Positions 63,074 through 64,000 of a stretch of DNA of 64,000 bases are shown here, in pieces. Within the stretch, counting starts at the first letter, position 1. Each line of letters begins with the position of its first letter. Below the pieces are notes generated by a model. The model was not told the DNA's origin, ran no database searches, and worked only from the letters and a program-made list of their open reading frames with translations. The stretch comes from an uncultured Paracoccaceae bacterium (GTDB taxonomy: Bacteria > Pseudomonadota > Alphaproteobacteria > Rhodobacterales > Rhodobacteraceae): the NCBI GenBank assembly GCA_947501355.1, contig CANMVA010000001.1:2255492-2319491 (forward strand), written 5' to 3'. The translations under genes and the position numbers were made by a program.

Positions 63074-64000
63074 TCAAGAGTGTTCTTCCGCAGCCGTCGC
63101 CGCCAAAGCCCGGTTATACGCCTTCAACGCATCCACATGGAACAGCGCACCCCAAAGCTCGGGCGGGCTGTCTTCGCCGCCCAGCGTCACCACCGGAATG
63201 AAGCGCACGGTGTTGGTGTCAAACATCGGCATGGCCTGCTCCAGCGTGGCGTTGCCGTCGATATAGATGCCCTGCTCGACCAGTTCCCAACAGGCCTCAT
63301 CCTTCGCCGCGCGCGGGTGATCTTTCTTGCGCATGACCTTCGCCACGGTGAACATCGCCAGCAAATAGGCCTGCGGACCCGCGGCCAAATGGATGTTACG
63401 CCGCTCCAGCTGGGTCAGGAAGAAGGACCGGTCCACAAGGCGCGACGCCAAAGCGGTGGAAAGCGACACGGCCACCATCACGGCAAGGCCAGTTTGCCAG
63501 TCGCCGGTCAGTTCAAACACAATAAGTGTCGTCGAAATCGGCGCGCCCAGAACGGCTGCCGCCACGGCCCCCATCCCCGCCAGCGCATAAAGCGTCTCGG
63601 ACCCTGAGATATCCGGGAAAATCCCGGTCGCCACGATCCCGAAGGCCAGCCCCCCCAGCGCGCCGACCATCAGCGAGGGCGAGAAGACCCCGCCGCCCAT
63701 GCGCCCGCCCATGGTGATGGCCACGGCGGCCACTTTCAGAACGGCAAAGACCATGGCCTCGTGAAAGACCAACTCTCCGGTCAGGGCGAGCGATGTGGTC
63801 TCGTAGCCGACCCCGATGATATGCGGGAACCAGATCGCGATGATGCCCAGCAGCAGCCCCGCAAAGGCCGGGCGCAGATAGCGCGGGACGGAGAGCTTCT
63901 CCTGCAGGTAGTTGCCCATATCTTCGGTCCAGAAGATGGCACGCATCAGGACAACTGCGATCACCCCTGAGGTGAGACCCAGCAGCAGGAAGGCCGGCAA
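63074..64000 (-). CDS. ClC-family chloride channel/antiporter with CBS domain (partial, 5' end missing)
   Basis: The frame is open at the right edge, so the N-terminal half is missing and the true start lies outside the window. The 308 residues seen contain the second half of the ClC transport core, with the GxFxP motif in GGRMGGGVFSPSLMVGA and GAVAAAVLGAPISTTLIVFELTG, then one cytoplasmic regulatory CBS region (about 225-290, LEQAMPMFDTNTVRFIPVV). Whether it is a channel or a proton antiporter depends on residues outside the window. Confidence 0.9.
   Translation of the reverse strand: MPAFLLLGLTSGVIAVVLMRAIFWTEDMGNYLQEKLSVPRYLRPAFAGLLLGIIAIWFPHIIGVGYETTSLALTGELVFHEAMVFAVLKVAAVAITMGGRMGGGVFSPSLMVGALGGLAFGIVATGIFPDISGSETLYALAGMGAVAAAVLGAPISTTLIVFELTGDWQTGLAVMVAVSLSTALASRLVDRSFFLTQLERRNIHLAAGPQAYLLAMFTVAKVMRKKDHPRAAKDEACWELVEQGIYIDGNATLEQAMPMFDTNTVRFIPVVTLGGEDSPPELWGALFHVDALKAYNRALAATAAEEHS

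Overview
The window is a gene-dense, GC-rich stretch of an alphaproteobacterial chromosome, most likely a Rhodobacteraceae/Roseobacter-group organism. Supporting this are a nuo operon with separate nuoC and nuoD and a long NuoE with a helix-hairpin tail, the bolA - J-domain protein - cobS - cobT order, a liu (leucine) operon, pntAB, aerobic cobaltochelatase subunits, and G/C-rich 3'-flank hairpins that I associate with roseobacters. I see no rRNA, tRNA, CRISPR array, insertion sequence or phage gene. No gene-free stretch exceeds 300 bases.

Layout. (1) 1-4.8 kb, minus strand: the 5' part of the complex I operon in the order nuoA-nuoB-nuoC-[GFA-family gene]-nuoD-nuoE-[membrane protein, cut by the window edge], with a good sigma70-like promoter before nuoA. 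(2) 5-13.9 kb, minus: an AlkB-like dioxygenase, then a complete isovaleryl-CoA to HMG-CoA cleavage operon (liuA, an unrecognised low-GC gene, liuB, an ASCH-domain gene, liuD, a GST, HMG-CoA lyase, liuC), with an inverted repeat in front of liuA. (3) 14-25 kb: a DegT-type aminotransferase, an MmgE/PrpD protein, a phosphoglycolate-phosphatase-like HAD protein, glmU-glmS-alkD (coupled), an acyl-CoA synthetase, a lipoprotein, moaA and a glycosyltransferase-like protein. (4) 25-33.5 kb: a peptide-use locus with two M20 peptidases and a fused two-ATPase ABC subunit on the minus strand, divergent from the binding protein and two permeases. (5) 33.5-38.2 kb: a DUF3422 membrane protein and pntAB. (6) 38.3-44.2 kb: small membrane proteins, a GT-C glycosyltransferase, OsmC, a large secreted phytase-esterase-like protein and a class I glutamine amidotransferase-like hydrolase. 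(7) 44.2-50 kb, minus: glcB with a GlcG/HbpS partner, a cryptochrome/photolyase followed by a tiny DUF2256 gene, a WYL regulator and a VOC protein. (8) 50-64 kb: pepN, a lytic transglycosylase, gatB, DUF4177, bolA, a J-domain protein, a membrane protein, cobS, a small periplasmic protein, cobT, aminopeptidase P, DUF427 and the C-terminal half of a ClC channel.

Much of the window is core metabolism and redox: complex I and transhydrogenase feed the NAD(P)H pools, the liu pathway and malate synthase G feed acetyl-CoA/glyoxylate metabolism, and GlmU/GlmS supply UDP-GlcNAc. The items most worth a second look are: the low-GC gene threaded between liuA and liuB with GTGA overlaps on both sides; the GFA gene inside the nuo operon; a helix-hairpin motif shared by NuoE and its downstream neighbour; a 10-bp inverted repeat that includes the start codon of the gene between cobS and cobT, plus an 18-bp perfect palindrome before cobT; and a dispersed, orientation-consistent 3'-flank sequence element found at five places.
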